DNA of 47,418 nt from CAZKEG01 sp964601575 (lineage in GTDB: Bacteria; Desulfobacterota; Thermodesulfobacteria; Thermodesulfobacteriales; Thermodesulfatatoraceae). Under the pieces are notes generated by a model, which saw only the letters and a list, made by a program, of their open reading frames with translations, was not told the DNA's origin and made no database searches. The position numbers and the translations under genes are program-made. The DNA lies in NCBI GenBank assembly GCA_964601575.1, contig CAZROA010000045.1, forward strand, positions 1 to 47,418, given 5' to 3'. This document shows, piece after piece, positions 8,790-17,228 of this stretch (its first letter is position 1; each line of letters begins with the position of its first letter).

Positions 8790-9562
8790 TGAAGGATTGT
8801 ATTCAGGCTGGAGACTTGGTCCTCCTTTGTACACCGGAGGGCAAGACCTATCTGGTCGAGGCCGGGGAGCGAAGTTTCCAGACCCATAAAGACCATTTTG
8901 ACCTCTCTCTCCTCCTCGGCCAGCCCTGGGGGGCTAGCCTAAAAGGCAAGAGGGGAGAGGTGTGTTTTGCCCTGCGCCCTACCCTTTGCGACCACCTGAT
9001 GAAGATCAAACGAGCCACCCAGATCATCTATCCCAAAGATATTGGCTATATCCTCCTCAAGTTAGATGTAGGGCCAGGCAAAGTGATCCTTGAGTGCGGT
9101 ACTGGGTCAGGGAGCCTCCTTCTGGCCCTGGCCCAGGCCGTAGGTGAGACAGGCCGGGTGATCACCTACGAAAAAGAGGCCCGGTTTCAAAAAGTGGCCC
9201 TCGAAAATGTAAGGCGCCTTGGGCTTGAAGATCGCATTGTTTTTAAAGGTGAGGCCAAGGACGGGTTCGACGAAGAGGAAGAGGTAGATGCCTTGTTTCT
9301 GGATCTAAAGACCCCTTGGGATCTACTTGAACCTGCTTGGAGGGCTTTAAAAGGCGGGGCCCCTCTGGGTATCTTGTTACCCACTACCAATCAAGTGAGC
9401 GAAACCTTAAAGCATTTGGAAAGGCTTCCCTTTGTCAAGACCGAGGTCTTGGAATTAATGATCCGTTTCTATAAGACCAACCCCGAACGTCTCCGCCCGG
9501 AAGACCGCATGGTCGGCCACACCGGCTACCTACTCTTCACCCGCAAAATCATCTCTTCTTAA
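8789..9562 (+). CDS. trmI: tRNA (adenine-N1)-methyltransferase, TrmI family
   Basis: The protein has 257 residues. A short N-terminal beta domain (first ~65 residues) precedes a Rossmann methyltransferase fold with the SAM motif ECGTGSGSLLLALA. PKDIGYILLKLDVGPGKVILE is typical of TrmI. The family methylates A58 (m1A58) in the T-loop of tRNAs and matters most in thermophiles. VDALFLDLKTPWDLL stands at the DLPxPW catalytic region of TrmI, slightly altered. The gene starts on the stop codon of the aminopeptidase gene (TAATG), so translation is coupled. Confidence 0.85.
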   Translation: MKDCIQAGDLVLLCTPEGKTYLVEAGERSFQTHKDHFDLSLLLGQPWGASLKGKRGEVCFALRPTLCDHLMKIKRATQIIYPKDIGYILLKLDVGPGKVILECGTGSGSLLLALAQAVGETGRVITYEKEARFQKVALENVRRLGLEDRIVFKGEAKDGFDEEEEVDALFLDLKTPWDLLEPAWRALKGGAPLGILLPTTNQVSETLKHLERLPFVKTEVLELMIRFYKTNPERLRPEDRMVGHTGYLLFTRKIISS

Positions 9563-9582
9563 TGATGGATAAACCTTAAGAA
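9556..9582. terminator. Weak inverted repeat between convergent trmI and ACT gene
   Basis: TTCTTAA and TTAAGAA are separated by 13 bases and span both stop codons. The 7-base stem is AT-only and has no clear T run, so termination here would be weak. It may act in both directions, but this is only a suggestion. Confidence 0.25.
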
Positions 9583-10022
9583 CTGTAAAAGAAAAGAGGT
9601 TCTACCAGTTTCAGGCCTCCTTGGCTGATTACCTCAAGGGCCTTATCAAGTAAGTCATCGGGCACCTTAAAAATGAGGATGGCCTTATCCTTTCCACCCA
9701 CAAAGGCATAGGTATAATCGATATTGATATCAGCATCGGCCAGAAGCTTCACTACCTGGTAAAAACCACCGGGTCTATCGGGGACCTCTACGGCAAAGAC
9801 CTCTTGCTCTTTGACCGTAAACCCGGAAGAAGAGAGTACACTTCGGGCCTTTTCGGGATTGTCTACTACCAGACGAAGGATGCCAAATTCGGCACTTTCC
9901 GCCAGAGCCAGGGCACGAATATTAACGTTGGCCTCTGCTAATACTTGAGTGACCTCCCGTAGCCGGCCTTTGCGGTTCTCAAGAAATATAGAAAGCTGCT
10001 TGATCCCATATTTGGCACGCAT
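9576..10022 (-). CDS. Tandem ACT-domain amino-acid-binding protein
   Basis: The protein has 148 residues made of two ACT domains (about residues 6-70 and 74-140). The first begins IKQLSIFLENRKGRLREVTQVLAEANVNIRAL. The second contains EVPDRPGGFYQVVKLLADADINIDYTYAF. ACT domains bind amino acids and act as sensors. This type is commonly encoded directly after a phenylacetate-CoA ligase, as here, with a 10-base gap. A role in sensing an aromatic amino acid for the ligase pathway is inferred from that pairing. Confidence 0.85.
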   Translation of the reverse strand: MRAKYGIKQLSIFLENRKGRLREVTQVLAEANVNIRALALAESAEFGILRLVVDNPEKARSVLSSSGFTVKEQEVFAVEVPDRPGGFYQVVKLLADADINIDYTYAFVGGKDKAILIFKVPDDLLDKALEVISQGGLKLVEPLFFYSS

Positions 10023-10032
10023 CTTGGCCTCC

Positions 10033-11340
10033 TTATTTAAAATTTTCTAATTCACGACGATCCACTACTCGCTTGGCCTTACCCATAGACCGTTCGAGGG
10101 TCTTGGGTTCCACCAGCTTGACCCTGGCCCGCAAGAAAAGGGCATTGGCTAGTTCTTCTTCAAGCTTGCGCTTTAAATTCTCTAGGGCCCCGATATCACC
10201 GGTAAAGACGCGTTCATCAACCTCTACCCAGACCTCCAGCACATCAAGTACACCCCTCTTATCCAACACAATGACGTAGTTCGGGGTAAGCCCTTCGACC
10301 TGGGTAAGGACATGTTCCACCTGAGAAGGAAAGACGTTGACACCGCTTACGATGAGCATATCGTCGCTGCGTCCTACCACACGGCCCATTCGAATGACCG
10401 TACGCCCACACTTACACGGGGCCTTGTAAAGGGTGGCGATATCCCTGGTACGATAACGAATAAGCGGAAGCCCCTGTTTGGTAAGAGTGGTAAAGACCAG
10501 CTCTCCTTCTTCCCCTTCGGGCAAGACTTCTCCGGTCTCCGGGTTGATGACCTCCGGCAAAAAGTGATCTTCAAAGATGTGAAGTTCGTCGTGTTCGCAA
10601 CTGGCCGCCACCCCCGGGCCGATGATCTCTGAAAGGCCGTAACATTCAATATAGGTAATCCCCCAAACCTTGGCCACCGTCTCTCGCAGGCCCTTGGAAG
10701 TAGGCTCAGCCCCAAAGAACCCGGCTCGAAGCTTGAAGTCTTTCTGAGGATCTAAGCCATCTTCCTGGGCTACTTCCGCCAAATGTAAGGCATAGGAAGG
10801 AGTACAACAGAGGACCGTGGCCCCGAAGTCTCGCATAAGCATGAGTTGGCGTTTGGTAAAACCTACACTTGAAGGAACCACCGCCGCTCCCAAGGCCTCG
10901 GCCCCGTAGTGAAAACCTAGGCCCCCGGTAAAGAGCCCATAACCATAGGCATTATGGACCACGTCTCCTGGGCCGACCTTGGCCATGGCAAAGGTCCGAC
11001 ACATAACCTCGGTCCAGACTTGCATATCGTGGGCGGTATAACCGACCACCGTTGGTTTGCCTGTGGTCCCTGAAGAAGAATGGATACGGACGATTTGATC
11101 CAACGGCACAGCAAAAAGGCCAAAGGGATAATGATCACGCAGGTCCTGTTTCACGGTAAAGGGTAGATTTTTTAGGTCATCTAAAGATCTTATATGCTTG
11201 GGTTTTAGGCCGATCTCATCGAACTTTTGCCGGTAAAAAGGGACCAGGTGGTAGACCCTTTCGACCACCTCTTTTAAACGGCGTAATTGAAGGGCTTCTA
11301 TATCTTCCCGGGCCAAGTAATCTTTTCGTCGCCAATCCAT
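10033..11340 (-). CDS. Phenylacetate-CoA ligase (PaaK family)
   Basis: The protein has 435 residues, typical for PaaK. It is an AMP-forming acyl-CoA ligase with the P-loop SSSGTTGKPTVVGY near residue 95. The YGLSEIIGPGVA segment and the C-terminal hinge and lysine region KTLERSMGKAKRVVDRR complete the catalytic set. It activates phenylacetate or another aryl acid to its CoA thioester in the cytoplasm. In anaerobes such PaaK-ACT pairs accompany aromatic amino acid degradation through indolepyruvate oxidoreductase, but that enzyme is not in the window. ATG 11340 has the ribosome site GGGAGG. Confidence 0.93.
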   Translation of the reverse strand: MDWRRKDYLAREDIEALQLRRLKEVVERVYHLVPFYRQKFDEIGLKPKHIRSLDDLKNLPFTVKQDLRDHYPFGLFAVPLDQIVRIHSSSGTTGKPTVVGYTAHDMQVWTEVMCRTFAMAKVGPGDVVHNAYGYGLFTGGLGFHYGAEALGAAVVPSSVGFTKRQLMLMRDFGATVLCCTPSYALHLAEVAQEDGLDPQKDFKLRAGFFGAEPTSKGLRETVAKVWGITYIECYGLSEIIGPGVAASCEHDELHIFEDHFLPEVINPETGEVLPEGEEGELVFTTLTKQGLPLIRYRTRDIATLYKAPCKCGRTVIRMGRVVGRSDDMLIVSGVNVFPSQVEHVLTQVEGLTPNYVIVLDKRGVLDVLEVWVEVDERVFTGDIGALENLKRKLEEELANALFLRARVKLVEPKTLERSMGKAKRVVDRRELENFK

Positions 11341-11474
11341 ACGAACCTCCCTTAGAGTCCTCCTTTTCCAATAATCCTTTTCGACTTGCTCTTAGCCCAA
11401 GCTCTTTGAAAAGACAAGTCCTGAGAGATAAAAAGCAGGAAAAATGGGCTGGATTTTCCAATAAGGATCCGTAG
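11341..11474. promoter_or_regulatory. paaK upstream region with an 11-base direct repeat
   Basis: This 134-base gap separates tyrS from paaK. The plus-strand 11-mer TTTTCCAATAA occurs at 11364-11374 and again at 11454-11464, exactly 90 bases apart. On the minus strand a weak promoter-like pair, TTGTCT and TAAGAG with a 17-base spacer, lies between the copies. The repeat could be an operator pair for the paaK-ACT genes; this is a guess. Confidence 0.25.
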
Positions 11475-12689
11475 TTACTTGCCTCTGATCACCCGGAGAA
11501 AACGTTTTTTCCCTATGCGGAAGACGTGTTCACCGGGAGAAAGGCAGACCTCTTCTTCCCGTAATTTCTTGCCATCTAGCTGGATAGCCCCTTGGGCCAC
11601 CAGGCGTTTGCCCTCAGAGGTGCTTTTTACCAGACCGTGATCCTTGAGGAAGCGCGGGAGCCAAATCTTTTCTTCGGCGGTTTCCACGGTGGGGATGTCT
11701 TCTGGTACACCGCCTTTAGCAAAGACCTTTTCAAACTCCTCGGCGGCCTTTTGCGCCGCTTCCAGCGAGTGATACCGGGCAACAATCTCCATAGCCAGGC
11801 GTTTCTTGACCTCTTTGGGGTGTTCACGCCCTTCGGCCACCGCCTGCTTAAGGCGCTCGATCTCCTCCAAAGGGATATCCGTTAATAATTCATAATAGCG
11901 CCACATGAGTTCGTCGCTGATCGACATGAGTTTGCCAAACATCTCTTGCGGGGGCTCGGTGATCCCGACGTAATTACCCAGGGATTTGCTCATCTTCTGC
12001 ACCCCATCAAGCCCTTCCAAGATGGGTACAGTGATGATCACCTGCGGCTCCTGACCATATTCACGCTGAATCTCACGCCCTACAAGGAGGTTAAAGCGCT
12101 GATCGGTCCCGCCTAACTCTACATCGGCCTCCAGGGCCACGGAATCATAGGCCTGGATCAAGGGATAGATCAATTCGTGAATGCCGATGGGGCGCTGGTT
12201 TTCAAAGCGTTTCTTAAAATCTTCACGCTCAAGCATACGGGCCACGGTATATTTGCCGCAAAGTCGGATGAAATCTTCGGCCCTAAATCTGGACATCCAT
12301 TCACTGTTGAAGACCACTTTGGTCTTTTGGGCATCCAGTATCTTGAAGACTTGGTTGGCATAGGTCTTGGCGTTTTCAAGGACTTCGTCTTTGGTCAGCG
12401 GAGGCCTGGTATCTGAACGCCCGGAAGGATCACCGATCATGGCCGTAAAATCCCCAATCAAAAAATAGACCTCATGCCCCAGGTCTTGAAAATGACGCAT
12501 CTTGCGGATAAGCACGGTGTGTCCCAAATGTAGATCCGGGGCCGTAGGATCAAAGCCTGCCTTGACTCGCAGGGGGCGACCGGTCTCTTGGGCGCGTTTG
12601 AGCTTGGCCAGCAGCTCCTCTTCTTCAATGATCTCCACCGTGCCTCGACGAAGGTATTCCAGTTGTTCCTCAGGGGTCATCTCTTTCAT
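11475..12689 (-). CDS. tyrS: Tyrosine-tRNA ligase
   Basis: The protein has 404 residues and belongs to the TyrS class with a C-terminal S4 RNA-binding domain. The class I signature HLGH is at residues 54-57 and KMSKS is in VQKMSKSLGN. The tyrosine-specific GGTDQRFNLLVGR segment is present. The C-terminal S4 domain starts at about residue 340 (HGLVKSTSEGKRLVAQGAIQLDG). It charges tRNA-Tyr in the cytoplasm. No T-box leader was recognised in the 121 bases upstream, which hold only a weak promoter-like TTGTCA/TAGGGA pair on the minus strand. Confidence 0.97.
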   Translation of the reverse strand: MKEMTPEEQLEYLRRGTVEIIEEEELLAKLKRAQETGRPLRVKAGFDPTAPDLHLGHTVLIRKMRHFQDLGHEVYFLIGDFTAMIGDPSGRSDTRPPLTKDEVLENAKTYANQVFKILDAQKTKVVFNSEWMSRFRAEDFIRLCGKYTVARMLEREDFKKRFENQRPIGIHELIYPLIQAYDSVALEADVELGGTDQRFNLLVGREIQREYGQEPQVIITVPILEGLDGVQKMSKSLGNYVGITEPPQEMFGKLMSISDELMWRYYELLTDIPLEEIERLKQAVAEGREHPKEVKKRLAMEIVARYHSLEAAQKAAEEFEKVFAKGGVPEDIPTVETAEEKIWLPRFLKDHGLVKSTSEGKRLVAQGAIQLDGKKLREEEVCLSPGEHVFRIGKKRFLRVIRGK

Positions 12690-12810
12690 ACCCTTTCTCC
12701 CCTTTCCGATTGATGGCCGAAGATCCGTCCCTTACAAAGAAAAAAACCGGAACAGACCTCCTACGTGAGGGTTTTCCCTACTCCAAGAGCGACCAAATGA
12801 CAAGAGGGAT

Positions 12811-13827
12811 CTAACAAATCCGAGGCAGAGGTTCGCCGGAAAGCATGGGTAGAAGGCGTTCACCACCAAAGATGGTCTTGAGAACAACCCTTGGTTTTGA
12901 GCCAGTAGAGACCACCTGCCCAATAATAGAGGCCCCCTGTCCTTCTGGATAGTCTCGAAAGACCGAAAGGGCCTCCTCACCGGTGCCCTTTTCTACAAAG
13001 GCCACCAACCGGCCTTCACAGGCAAGATAAAGGGGATCAAGGCCAAGAATATCGCTTCCGGCCCGTACCTCCTCCCGCACCGGGATGCGGGCCTCATCAA
13101 GCAGGATCTCCACTCCAGCCTCTGCGGCCAATTCGTTCAAAGTGGTGGCCAAACCCCCGCGCGTCGGATCCCGAAGGGCATGTAGTTTGGGCCCCAGGGT
13201 CTCAATCAGGGCTTGAACCAGACGATTCAGTGGTTGGGAATCGCTCTTAAGACCTGAAAGCCCAAGCCCTTCCCTGGCCGAAAGCACAGCCAGGCCATGG
13301 TCTCCCACCGGGCCTGAGACAAGGACCTCGTCTCCTGGCCTAATCTGCTGGGGAAGGAGTTCTACTCCCGGAGGAATCACCCCTACCCCGGTGGTATTGA
13401 GATAGACCTTGTCCCCCTTACCCCGGGGAACGACCTTGGTGTCTCCACAAACCACCTTGACCCCGGCCTCCTTGGCCGCCTGGGCCAAAGAAATGACGAT
13501 CTTTTCCAGTTCTGTCAGTGAAAAACCCTCCTCCAAGATAAAACCCACCGAAAGATAAAGGGGCTTGGCCCCAACCATGGCCAGATCGTTTACCGTGCCA
13601 TGGACAGCCAAGGATCCTATATCACCCCCGGGGAAAAAGATAGGCGAGACCACAAAGCTATCGGTGGTAAAGGCCAGACGTCCAGAGTGATCAAACTCAA
13701 GGACAGCGCTATCTAAGAGGAGGACTTCTTTTAAATGAGGCCTGAAGATCCGATTTAAAAGTTCATAGGTGGCCCGACCGCCGCTTCCGTGATCAAGGAG
13801 GATTATCTCCTTATTCCCATACTCCAT
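12811..13827 (-). CDS. hypE: Hydrogenase maturation protein HypE
   Basis: About 338 residues are encoded. It begins ILLDHGSGGRATYELL and ends PRIC, the carboxy-terminal cysteine that carries the carbamoyl/cyano group during synthesis of the Fe(CN)2CO centre of NiFe hydrogenases. The AIR-synthase-like ATP-binding motifs (FTTDSFVVSP, GDTKVVPRGKGD, RDPTRGGLATTLNELA) are intact. ATG 13827 is preferred over the upstream in-frame ATG 13863 because the HypE family starts close to the DHGSGG motif. It overlaps the 3' end of the AmrS-like gene by 17 bases. No other hyp gene or hydrogenase subunit is in the window. Confidence 0.95.
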   Translation of the reverse strand: MEYGNKEIILLDHGSGGRATYELLNRIFRPHLKEVLLLDSAVLEFDHSGRLAFTTDSFVVSPIFFPGGDIGSLAVHGTVNDLAMVGAKPLYLSVGFILEEGFSLTELEKIVISLAQAAKEAGVKVVCGDTKVVPRGKGDKVYLNTTGVGVIPPGVELLPQQIRPGDEVLVSGPVGDHGLAVLSAREGLGLSGLKSDSQPLNRLVQALIETLGPKLHALRDPTRGGLATTLNELAAEAGVEILLDEARIPVREEVRAGSDILGLDPLYLACEGRLVAFVEKGTGEEALSVFRDYPEGQGASIIGQVVSTGSKPRVVLKTIFGGERLLPMLSGEPLPRIC

Positions 13828-14827
13828 CGATCTTTGCCCCGCATTTTGGACAGGTCCCTTCATCGGTTAGGCGAAAGCTCATTATCCCAAAGCCGTATCG
13901 GTCAATCAGGAGCTCTCCGCAATTCCAACAAAAGGTCTTCTCCCCGTCTTCTCCCGGGACATTCCCGGTGTAGACATACTTTAGACCAGCCTCCTTGCCG
14001 ATCTTATAGGCCATCCTCAGGGTTTCGACCGGGGTGGCCGGCCTGGTCAATAATTGGAAACGAGGATAAAAGCGCGTTACGTGCCAGGGAGTCTCAGCCC
14101 CGAGTTCGTCGCGAATAAACTGGGCAATCTCTCTCAATTCCTCTGGATCATCGTTTTCTCCGGGAATAATCAAAGTGGTTACCTCTAACCAGACCCCCTG
14201 TTTCTTTAAGTGCTTCAAAGTTTCAAGGACCGGGGCCAACCTGGCCTTACAATGTTTGCGGTAAAACTCCTCCCGAAAGGCCTTAAGGTCGATGTTAGCC
14301 GCATGGAGATGGGGATATATGGTATCCAAGGCCTCGGTGGTCATATAGCCGTTGGAGACGAAGACGTTTTTAAGGCCGTGTTTTACGGCTAATTTGGCGC
14401 AATCATAGGCAAACTCAAAAAAGACCGTGGGTTCATTATAGGTGTAGGAAATGCTTTGTGAACGCGTGGTCAGGGCCGCTTGGACCACGGCCTCGGCAGA
14501 GGTATCTTCGCCAACCACACGACCTTCTATCTTTGGATACTGGGAGATCTCAAAGTTCTGGCAAAAATCACACTGAAAATTACACCCCACGGTGCCGATG
14601 GAAAGGCTCCGTGAGCCGGGTAAAAAGTGGAAAAGGGGCTTTTTCTCGATCGGGTCCACGTGTTGGGCGATGATCTTTCCATAGACCAAGGTATAGAGCG
14701 TGCCATTACGGTTGAAACGCACCCGACAAATCCCAAATTTATCCGGCTTTATTTGACACCGATGATTACACAGCCCACATTCCACCACACCACCTTCTAA
14801 TTTCCGATATAACATGGCCTCTTTCAT
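13811..14827 (-). CDS. amrS: AmmeMemoRadiSam-system radical SAM enzyme (AmrS)
   Basis: The protein has 338 residues. The first cysteine cluster is CGLCNHRCQIKPDKFGIC, then the radical SAM motif CNFQCDFC within GTVGCNFQCDFCQNFEIS. C-terminal CWNCG...CPKCG forms a rubredoxin-like zinc or iron knuckle. This is the AmrS/PflA-like layout named for its frequent linkage to MEMO and AMMECR1 genes; neither partner is in this window. The reaction is not established. The start ATG 14827 follows TAAGGAGGGGCCT. The gene sits between an MBL enzyme and hypE, both co-directional. Confidence 0.85.
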   Translation of the reverse strand: MKEAMLYRKLEGGVVECGLCNHRCQIKPDKFGICRVRFNRNGTLYTLVYGKIIAQHVDPIEKKPLFHFLPGSRSLSIGTVGCNFQCDFCQNFEISQYPKIEGRVVGEDTSAEAVVQAALTTRSQSISYTYNEPTVFFEFAYDCAKLAVKHGLKNVFVSNGYMTTEALDTIYPHLHAANIDLKAFREEFYRKHCKARLAPVLETLKHLKKQGVWLEVTTLIIPGENDDPEELREIAQFIRDELGAETPWHVTRFYPRFQLLTRPATPVETLRMAYKIGKEAGLKYVYTGNVPGEDGEKTFCWNCGELLIDRYGFGIMSFRLTDEGTCPKCGAKIDGVWE

Positions 14828-14907
14828 AGGCCCCTCCTTAACCTTTGTCCTTGAAGTTAGACATTGATCAGGGGCTTGTAAATGGACCCCATGGGGCCAC
14901 GTTCAAC

Positions 14908-15675
14908 CTAAAGCTCAATGGTCAAAAAATCTTCGGCCAAGAGGATCTCCCCGGCGAAATGGGAAGAACAAGGGCCTATGAGGTCTGCTTCGTCGCAGGG
15001 GGGATAGAAATGGGTGAGCAGAAGTCTTTTTACCCGGGCCTCTCCGGCTATTCGTCCGGCAAGGGAGGGAGTGAGATGTCCTGGGACCTTGGCCCCTTCT
15101 GGAGCCGCACACTCAAGGATGAGGAGGTCCGCCTCCTTAGCCAGATCCACCAAAGAAGGAGCATAGTCTGTATCTCCAGAATAGACCAAACTTTTCCCTT
15201 GATACTCGATTCGATAGGCCAGACTTTCAGGGTTATGGACGACCGGGGCCGAACGTATTTCAAGCGGCGGCATGAGGAGGGCACTCGGATATTTGGTGGA
15301 GAGTTCCTGGAGTTGTAAAAGACCCTCCGGGGGATCGACCCAGTGGCCAAAGGCCTGGCGCAGGCCTTGGTGAAATCGAGAAAAACCTTCTCCGGCAATG
15401 AGCCAAAAGGGCCTTTCCCGTTTATAACCCAGGGCATAGCGCGTGGCAAAAAAGAAAGGGATCAAGTCCGTGACGTGATCCGGATGAAAATGAGAGAGAA
15501 AGATCCCGTCTATCTCTGAGATCTGGACACCGGCCTTAAGCAGGCGGTAGATAGTCCCCGGGCCCATATCAAGGAGAATGTTTTCACCGGCCACTTGTAA
15601 GAGATACCCAGGGGCCCCTCGTTCAAGCCTCGGCCAACCTGTTCCCGAACCCAAGACAGTGAGTTTAATGGTCAT
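14908..15675 (-). CDS. RNase Z-like metallo-beta-lactamase-fold hydrolase
   Basis: About 255 residues are encoded. LTVLGSGTGWP at the start and FLSHFHPDHVTDL (HxHxDH zinc motif) mark the RNase Z/ElaC-like branch of the MBL superfamily. YSGDTDYAP supplies the bridging Asp and LTHFYPP the late His. It lacks a clear tRNase Z exosite, so a small-molecule or nucleotide phosphodiester substrate is possible. The ATG at 15675 abuts its Shine-Dalgarno GGAGG (15676-15680) with no spacer. The ATT codon at 15669 is 6 bases away and would give the family-typical start M-K-L-T-V-L-G-S-G. The gene overlaps the TPR gene by 11 bases. Confidence 0.8.
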   Translation of the reverse strand: MTIKLTVLGSGTGWPRLERGAPGYLLQVAGENILLDMGPGTIYRLLKAGVQISEIDGIFLSHFHPDHVTDLIPFFFATRYALGYKRERPFWLIAGEGFSRFHQGLRQAFGHWVDPPEGLLQLQELSTKYPSALLMPPLEIRSAPVVHNPESLAYRIEYQGKSLVYSGDTDYAPSLVDLAKEADLLILECAAPEGAKVPGHLTPSLAGRIAGEARVKRLLLTHFYPPCDEADLIGPCSSHFAGEILLAEDFLTIEL

Positions 15676-17221
15676 CCTCCTTAGGGAATTCTTCTAAGGA
15701 ATCCAAAAGATCGCTCACCCCTTGGGGATCTAGCCCTCTGGCCTGTTTGGCCAAACTTTGGGCCACTTCTTTCTCCCCTTCGAGTTTGGCAAAGAGAAGG
15801 GCCAAATAGGCCAAGGCCTTGGCGTTCCTCGGTTCTAATCTAGCCACGTCTTTAAAGAGAGAAAAGGCCTCTTTTAATTGTCCAAGTTGATAGCAGGCCT
15901 CGGCCAATAGGAAAAGCCCCTTAGCCGAGAGTTTACGCCCGGAAAGTACCTCTTTCACCTTTGTCCATTGGGCCTTTTTGGCCAAACTCTTGGCCCAGGC
16001 CAGGGCAAAGATTTCTTCTTTTGGGGCCAGGGAATAGGCCTTTTGAAAATAGGCCTCGGCCTCTGGATGACCTTCTTCTCGAAGGAAAAGGCCCAAATTG
16101 TAGTATAAGACAGGGTCTTTTGGAGAAAGAGAAATGGCCTCTTCCAAAAATTTACGGGCCTCTTTGCGTCTACCCAATTGGATCATGATCACCGCTAGGC
16201 TGTTTAAAAGATCCACCGGCTGGACTGTGCCCTGTTTTCCGAGGAGATAGGCCTTTAAGGCTGCCCCTAGGTCACCGAGGTCGGCATAGAGATCCCCGGC
16301 CACATGATAAGTAAACCCAGAAAAGACCATGGCCTGAGGGGTTTTAAGCCGTCTTCCATGTTCAAAGGCCGCCCATACCGCCCCCAAGGGTGGAAGGGCC
16401 TCCCCACCGGGATAGACCCCGGCCAAAAGCCCCCATTCTTCGAGCAAAGAAAGGGCTTCTTCCACGGGAAGATCAAGGACAAAGAGCCCTTTGGTCGAAT
16501 TGATCTCGTATCGGGCTATGGCCTGCCCGGCCAAATAAAGAAGGGCTTCCTCCGGTCCTTCGGCTAGGACCAAAAGTCTATGCTTTTCAGCGGCAGCCAC
16601 CAACGGAAAAAGGCCTTTTTTAATCTTGTCCAACTCTGAAAAGGCCCATTCTTCAGCCAGATACTTTAAGGCCCTACCAGAGAGCCAGGTAAAACCAAAG
16701 GCCTCGGCCAGCCAGATTAGATCTCCTGCTTGATTTAGGTCTTCGGGGGAGGAGAACTTTACCGAGACCGCGGTAAAATCCTCGCCCTTGGCCCAGAGGG
16801 GGTACAAAAACTCTCTAGGCCTGACCTCTTCTTCAGGCAAAAAATAGAGCCCCGGAGACAGGGCATAAAGTCTTTCCCCCTTTGGGCGTGGCCCTTTGAC
16901 CAAGAGGCCGGAAAATTCCCGTTGCTTGAGATCGCTTTCCAAAACCCGTGGCCCAGGCAGACCATCTATTAGATTTTCATTTAGTAAGCGATTCAGGAGC
17001 TCATGGGCCAGGGCCAAGACCGTCGGTCTCCACCGCGAAAGTTCCTCCTGGGAGAGACCATCCGATGAGAGGACCAAATTGCCCAAATAATGGCCTCTAA
17101 ACTCTAAGGGGAGATCATCTCCCTCCTCTTTGAGCTTGAAACTTACCGGTAAAATAGGGGCCAAAGACTGTTCCAAAAGGGGCAACAATCTTTTTAAGAC
17201 CTCGATGGAGATTCCGTCCAT
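15665..17221 (-). CDS. TPR-repeat protein of unknown function
   Basis: About 518 residues are encoded. The C-terminal ~200 residues hold five or six tetratricopeptide repeats (for example LLNSLAVIMIQLGRRKEARKF, then PVLYYNLGLFLREEGHPEAEA, and NAKALAYLALLFAKLEGEKE), indicating a protein-protein scaffold. The first ~300 residues are alpha/beta with no motif I can name; no signal peptide is seen, so it is probably cytoplasmic. ATG 17221 was chosen over TTG 17239 because GAGGTG lies just upstream and overlaps the selA stop. It is placed between selA and an MBL enzyme in a tight run, but no function in selenium metabolism can be claimed. Confidence 0.7.
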   Translation of the reverse strand: MDGISIEVLKRLLPLLEQSLAPILPVSFKLKEEGDDLPLEFRGHYLGNLVLSSDGLSQEELSRWRPTVLALAHELLNRLLNENLIDGLPGPRVLESDLKQREFSGLLVKGPRPKGERLYALSPGLYFLPEEEVRPREFLYPLWAKGEDFTAVSVKFSSPEDLNQAGDLIWLAEAFGFTWLSGRALKYLAEEWAFSELDKIKKGLFPLVAAAEKHRLLVLAEGPEEALLYLAGQAIARYEINSTKGLFVLDLPVEEALSLLEEWGLLAGVYPGGEALPPLGAVWAAFEHGRRLKTPQAMVFSGFTYHVAGDLYADLGDLGAALKAYLLGKQGTVQPVDLLNSLAVIMIQLGRRKEARKFLEEAISLSPKDPVLYYNLGLFLREEGHPEAEAYFQKAYSLAPKEEIFALAWAKSLAKKAQWTKVKEVLSGRKLSAKGLFLLAEACYQLGQLKEAFSLFKDVARLEPRNAKALAYLALLFAKLEGEKEVAQSLAKQARGLDPQGVSDLLDSLEEFPKEDDH

Positions 17222-17228
17222 CACCACC

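Noticed and set aside
12740..12800. Intrinsic terminator after hypE
   Set aside because: The T run has only a four-base stem upstream and at the wrong distance.
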